From: JAAYXE01 sp964391195
Lineage (GTDB): Bacteria > Chloroflexota > Anaerolineae > Anaerolineales > UBA4823
Assembly (NCBI GenBank): GCA_964391195.1
Contig: CAYMLG010000024.1
Coordinates: forward strand, 1-64,000
Length of the DNA stretch: 64,000 nt
Direction of reading: 5' to 3'
In this document: one piece after another, positions 61,469 through 64,000 of the stretch
Position numbering within the stretch: the stretch's first letter is position 1
Layout of the letters: each line of letters begins with the position of its first letter
The notes under the pieces: model-generated
The model's input: the letters and a program-made list of their open reading frames with translations, nothing else
Told to the model about the DNA's origin: nothing
Database searches by the model: none
Program-made: the position numbers and the translations under genes

Positions 61469-63892
61469 TCAACCGGCGAGGGTCGAATGCATGGCGACGG
61501 CGGCCTGCCCCAGTGAAAGACCGCCGTCATTAGCCGGCGCCTGGCGATGGACATACACCTTCAGCCCGGCGGCGTGGAGCTGGCGCAGCGTGAGGCTGAG
61601 CAGGGTCATGTTCTGCCACACACCGCCGCTCAGGGCCACCCGGGTCAGGCCGGTTTCCGCGCTCAGCCGCCGGCAGACCTCGACCACCGCCCGGGCGACG
61701 CCGTTGTGGAAGCGGGCGGAGATGGTCGCCTGTGGGATGCAGTGGCGCAGGTCGGCGACCATTGCCCGGAACAGGGGGGCGGGATCGAGCAGCAGCGGAC
61801 CGCCGGACTGCCCGGGCAGGTAATCGAATGGATACTCACCCCGCTCATCGGGATCGGCCAGGGCTTCGAATTCAATCGCCGCCTGGGCTTCGTAGCTCAC
61901 CTGCTGGCGCACACCGGCAAGGGCCGCGGCGGCGTCGAACAGGCGGCCCATGCTGGAGGTGGGAGCGGCGTTCACCCCGCCGGCCAATTGTCTGCGCACG
62001 ATGGCGATCTCCGGGATGCCGAAGGGGGTGAGCTGGCTGTTCCCGTGGGCCACCGGGGGCAGGTCGTCTGCCCACTCGATCCCGGCTGCGGATAGCCAGG
62101 AGAGGGCCATGCGCCAGGGGAAGCGCACCGCCTGGTCTCCGCCGGGCAAGGGGACGTAGCGCAGGTGGGCCAGGCGGCGGAAGCCGCGGTAGTTGGCGGC
62201 GAGGAACTCACCGCCCCAGATGGCGCCGTCTGTGCCGTACCCCGTACCGTCCAGGGCGACCCCGATGGCCGCTTCGTCGCCGGGGGGCAGGCCGTTTTCT
62301 GCCAGCACCGCAGCGATGTGGGCATGGTGGTGCTGCACGCCGACCACGGGGCGGGCTTCCTGCCCGGCGCGTTCCAGGATATAGCGGGTCGCCAGATAAT
62401 TGGGGTGCAGGTCGCAGGCGAAAAGCTCGGGCCGGATGCGGAACAGGCGCTCGAAGTGCTCTACCCCGTCGATGAAGGAGCGCAGGGTTTCGTAGTTCTC
62501 CAGATCGCCGATATGGTGGCTGAGGAAGGCGTAGCGGCCACTCGCCAGGCAGAAGGTGTTCTTCAGTTCGGCCCCGCCGGCCAGGAGGGGGACTGAATCC
62601 CAGGGCAGGGCCAGCGGGCCGGGGGCGTAGCCTCGCGAACGGCGGATGGGCGCCAAAGTAGGACGCTCTTCGCCGGGCAGGTGGATCGTCCGCACCACGG
62701 AATCGTCGCAGCGGGTGTGGATGGGGCGGTCGTGCAGCAGGAAGGCATCGGCCAGAGCGGACAGACGCAGGCGGGCCTCGTTGTTGCCGGTGGCGATCGG
62801 TTCCTCGCTCAGATTCCCGCTGGTCATCACCAACGCCTGGACGGGCTCGAACCCTGGCGCGTCGGGGTGCGGGGCGAAGAGCAGGGCATGGAGCGGGGTA
62901 TAGGGGAGCATCACGCCCAGCGTGGGCTGTCCGGGAGCCACATCATCCGCTATTGTTGACGATTCCCGGCGGGGGAGGAGCACCACCGGCCGGGCGCGCG
63001 ACTCCAGCAGTTCCCGGTCCGTATCGTTCAGCAGGCAGTGCCGGGAGACTGTCTCCGCGTCGGGCATCATCAGGGCGAAGGGTTTCCCCACCCGCAGTTT
63101 GCGGCGGCGGAGCTCGGCCACGGCGGCAGGATTGGCGGCGTCGCAGGCCAGGTGAAAGCCGCCCAGGCCTTTGATGGCCACGATTTTACCGGCTTTCAGC
63201 AGGCGTTGGGCGTGGAGCAGGGCCTCGTCGCCGGAGGGGCCCGGTTGGGCGGTGGGGAGGGCCGCTTCACTGGCCTGCGGACCGGGGGAGAACTCCAGCC
63301 AGAGGTGGGGGCCGCAGGCGGGGCAGGCGACCGGCTGGGCGTGGAAGCGCCGGTCGAGGGGGTCGTGATACTCGCGCTCGCAGTCCGGGCAAAGAGTGAA
63401 GGCCGCCATGGTGGTGTTCGGCCGGTCGTAGGGGATGCCGGTGACGATGGTGAAGCGCGGGCCGCAGTTGGTGCAGTTGATGAACGGGTAGCGGTAGCGG
63501 CGGTCCGCCGGGTCGAACAGCTCGCGCAGGCAGTCGGGGCAGGTGGTCACGTCCGGCGAGATGGGCTGAAAAGCGCCGGCTGTGTCTTCGGAATGGACGA
63601 TAGTGAAGGCGGTGAAGCCCTGCGCAGGTTGGTGCAGCACCTCAAGGTTGTCGATGTGCGCCAGGGGCGGGGCTTCGTCCTGCAGGGCGGCGATGAAGGC
63701 TTCCAGCGCCTGGGGCGGGCCATCGACTTCGATGTCCACCCCGGCGGAGGTGTTCCGCACCCAACCGCGCAGACCCAGGCGGTGGGCCAGGCCGTAGACA
63801 AAAGGCCGGAAGCCCACCCCCTGGACGATGCCGGTGATATGGATGCAAGCGCCGCTAAACGCTGGCGCGACCTGCTTCACAGTCAATGGCAT
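61469..63892 (-). CDS. hypF: Carbamoyltransferase HypF
   Basis: An 807-residue enzyme making the thiocarbamate precursor of the CN ligands. Domains in order: acylphosphatase (~12-100, GIVQGVGFRPFVYGLA), two zinc fingers (CPDCLREL...CTNCGPRF and CPDCEREYH...CPACGPH, ~118-205), YrdC-like (~225-420, KGLGGFHLACDA) and Kae1-like carbamoyltransferase with HHHAHIAAVLAE and ALDGTGYGTDGAIWGGE. The C-terminus has GGVWQNMTLL. Start 63892 (MPLTVK) overlaps the end of hypB by 10 bp. Confidence 0.96.
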   Translation of the reverse strand: MPLTVKQVAPAFSGACIHITGIVQGVGFRPFVYGLAHRLGLRGWVRNTSAGVDIEVDGPPQALEAFIAALQDEAPPLAHIDNLEVLHQPAQGFTAFTIVHSEDTAGAFQPISPDVTTCPDCLRELFDPADRRYRYPFINCTNCGPRFTIVTGIPYDRPNTTMAAFTLCPDCEREYHDPLDRRFHAQPVACPACGPHLWLEFSPGPQASEAALPTAQPGPSGDEALLHAQRLLKAGKIVAIKGLGGFHLACDAANPAAVAELRRRKLRVGKPFALMMPDAETVSRHCLLNDTDRELLESRARPVVLLPRRESSTIADDVAPGQPTLGVMLPYTPLHALLFAPHPDAPGFEPVQALVMTSGNLSEEPIATGNNEARLRLSALADAFLLHDRPIHTRCDDSVVRTIHLPGEERPTLAPIRRSRGYAPGPLALPWDSVPLLAGGAELKNTFCLASGRYAFLSHHIGDLENYETLRSFIDGVEHFERLFRIRPELFACDLHPNYLATRYILERAGQEARPVVGVQHHHAHIAAVLAENGLPPGDEAAIGVALDGTGYGTDGAIWGGEFLAANYRGFRRLAHLRYVPLPGGDQAVRFPWRMALSWLSAAGIEWADDLPPVAHGNSQLTPFGIPEIAIVRRQLAGGVNAAPTSSMGRLFDAAAALAGVRQQVSYEAQAAIEFEALADPDERGEYPFDYLPGQSGGPLLLDPAPLFRAMVADLRHCIPQATISARFHNGVARAVVEVCRRLSAETGLTRVALSGGVWQNMTLLSLTLRQLHAAGLKVYVHRQAPANDGGLSLGQAAVAMHSTLAG

Positions 63893-64000
63893 TGAGCGAC
63901 CACCCAATCCAGCCAGGCATCGAGCCCTTCCCCGGACTGGCAAGAGAGGGGGAAGGTGACCACGCCGGGGTTGAGGGCTTCGATCCCACGCCGGAAGTAA
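63883..64000 (-). CDS. hypB: HypB C-terminal fragment (runs off the window)
   Basis: The last 39 codons of a minus-strand gene, ending TGA at 63883-63885. The residues include YFRRGIEALNPGVVTFPLSC and, further on, SGEGLDAWLDWVV. This matches the end of the GTPase/nickel-insertion factor HypB (NP..FPLS..SGEGLD.W pattern). It overlaps hypF, making the order hypB-hypF-hypC-hypD-hypE. Confidence 0.85.
   Translation of the reverse strand, partial: YFRRGIEALNPGVVTFPLSCQSGEGLDAWLDWVVAQCH

Overview
The window looks like one scaffold from a high-GC, probably metagenome-assembled genome of the phylum Chloroflexota, most likely class Anaerolineae. This is an inference from gene content and style: a coproporphyrin-dependent heme operon (HemQ plus HemY-type oxidase), large lipoprotein and Thr/Pro-rich secreted proteins, a PRC-barrel gene, and abundant short dispersed palindromic repeats between genes. 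No rRNA, tRNA, CRISPR array or intact insertion sequence was found. There are three 100-N scaffold gaps (25068-25167, 36543-36642, 44800-44899). The first has identical 55-bp flanks and is almost certainly an unmerged contig overlap.

Layout. 0.3-8.2 kb: GH31 glycosidase, a small helical protein, a GAF/SpoIIE-type phosphatase with an unusual N-terminal domain, and a zinc-ribbon gene coupled to a NERD-UvrD helicase. 8.3-11.5 kb: an accessory stretch with an AT-rich zinc-ribbon membrane protein, two PD-(D/E)XK-like genes (one interrupted by a stop codon) and direct repeat arrays on both sides. 11.8-17.9 kb: a 2029-residue alpha-2-macroglobulin-like lipoprotein lacking the thioester. 18.0-25.8 kb: tatA, a NarL-type two-component pair, a lone receiver-like protein, and a divergent three-gene molybdoenzyme module (Tat-exported catalytic subunit, four-cluster ferredoxin with C-terminal beta domain, four-helix membrane protein). 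26.0-28.4 kb: PBP1C-like transpeptidase. 29.5-33.8 kb: PRC-barrel protein, GAPDH, trehalose-6-phosphate synthase and phosphatase.

34.1-44.7 kb is one tightly packed operon, hemQ-hemH-hemA-hemC-hemD-hemB-radical SAM-hemE-hemY-hemL. It encodes every step from glutamyl-tRNA to heme b by the coproporphyrin branch, with an extra radical SAM/SPASM gene embedded. 45.1-49.1 kb: Gfo/Idh/MocA oxidoreductase, DASS-type transporter with RCK_C domains, and a secreted protein of three tandem repeats. 49.2-50.1 kb is a dense array of palindromic repeats. 50.3-58.9 kb: Rel (p)ppGpp synthetase/hydrolase, MoeA, a Cys-rich acidic miniprotein, a HAD hydrolase, a secreted P-domain/C39-like protease, a lipoprotein and a methyltransferase. 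58.9-64.0 kb: the hydrogenase maturation operon hypB(partial)-hypF-hypC-hypD-hypE on the minus strand.

Common threads are anaerobic or respiratory redox metabolism (molybdoenzyme, MoeA, TatA, heme, [NiFe]-hydrogenase maturation) and a large secreted or lipid-anchored protein set. The least-described items are the exported transhydroxylase-like molybdoenzyme with its own membrane subunit, the radical SAM enzyme inside the heme operon, and the integrase-like-domain/GAF/PP2C fusion.
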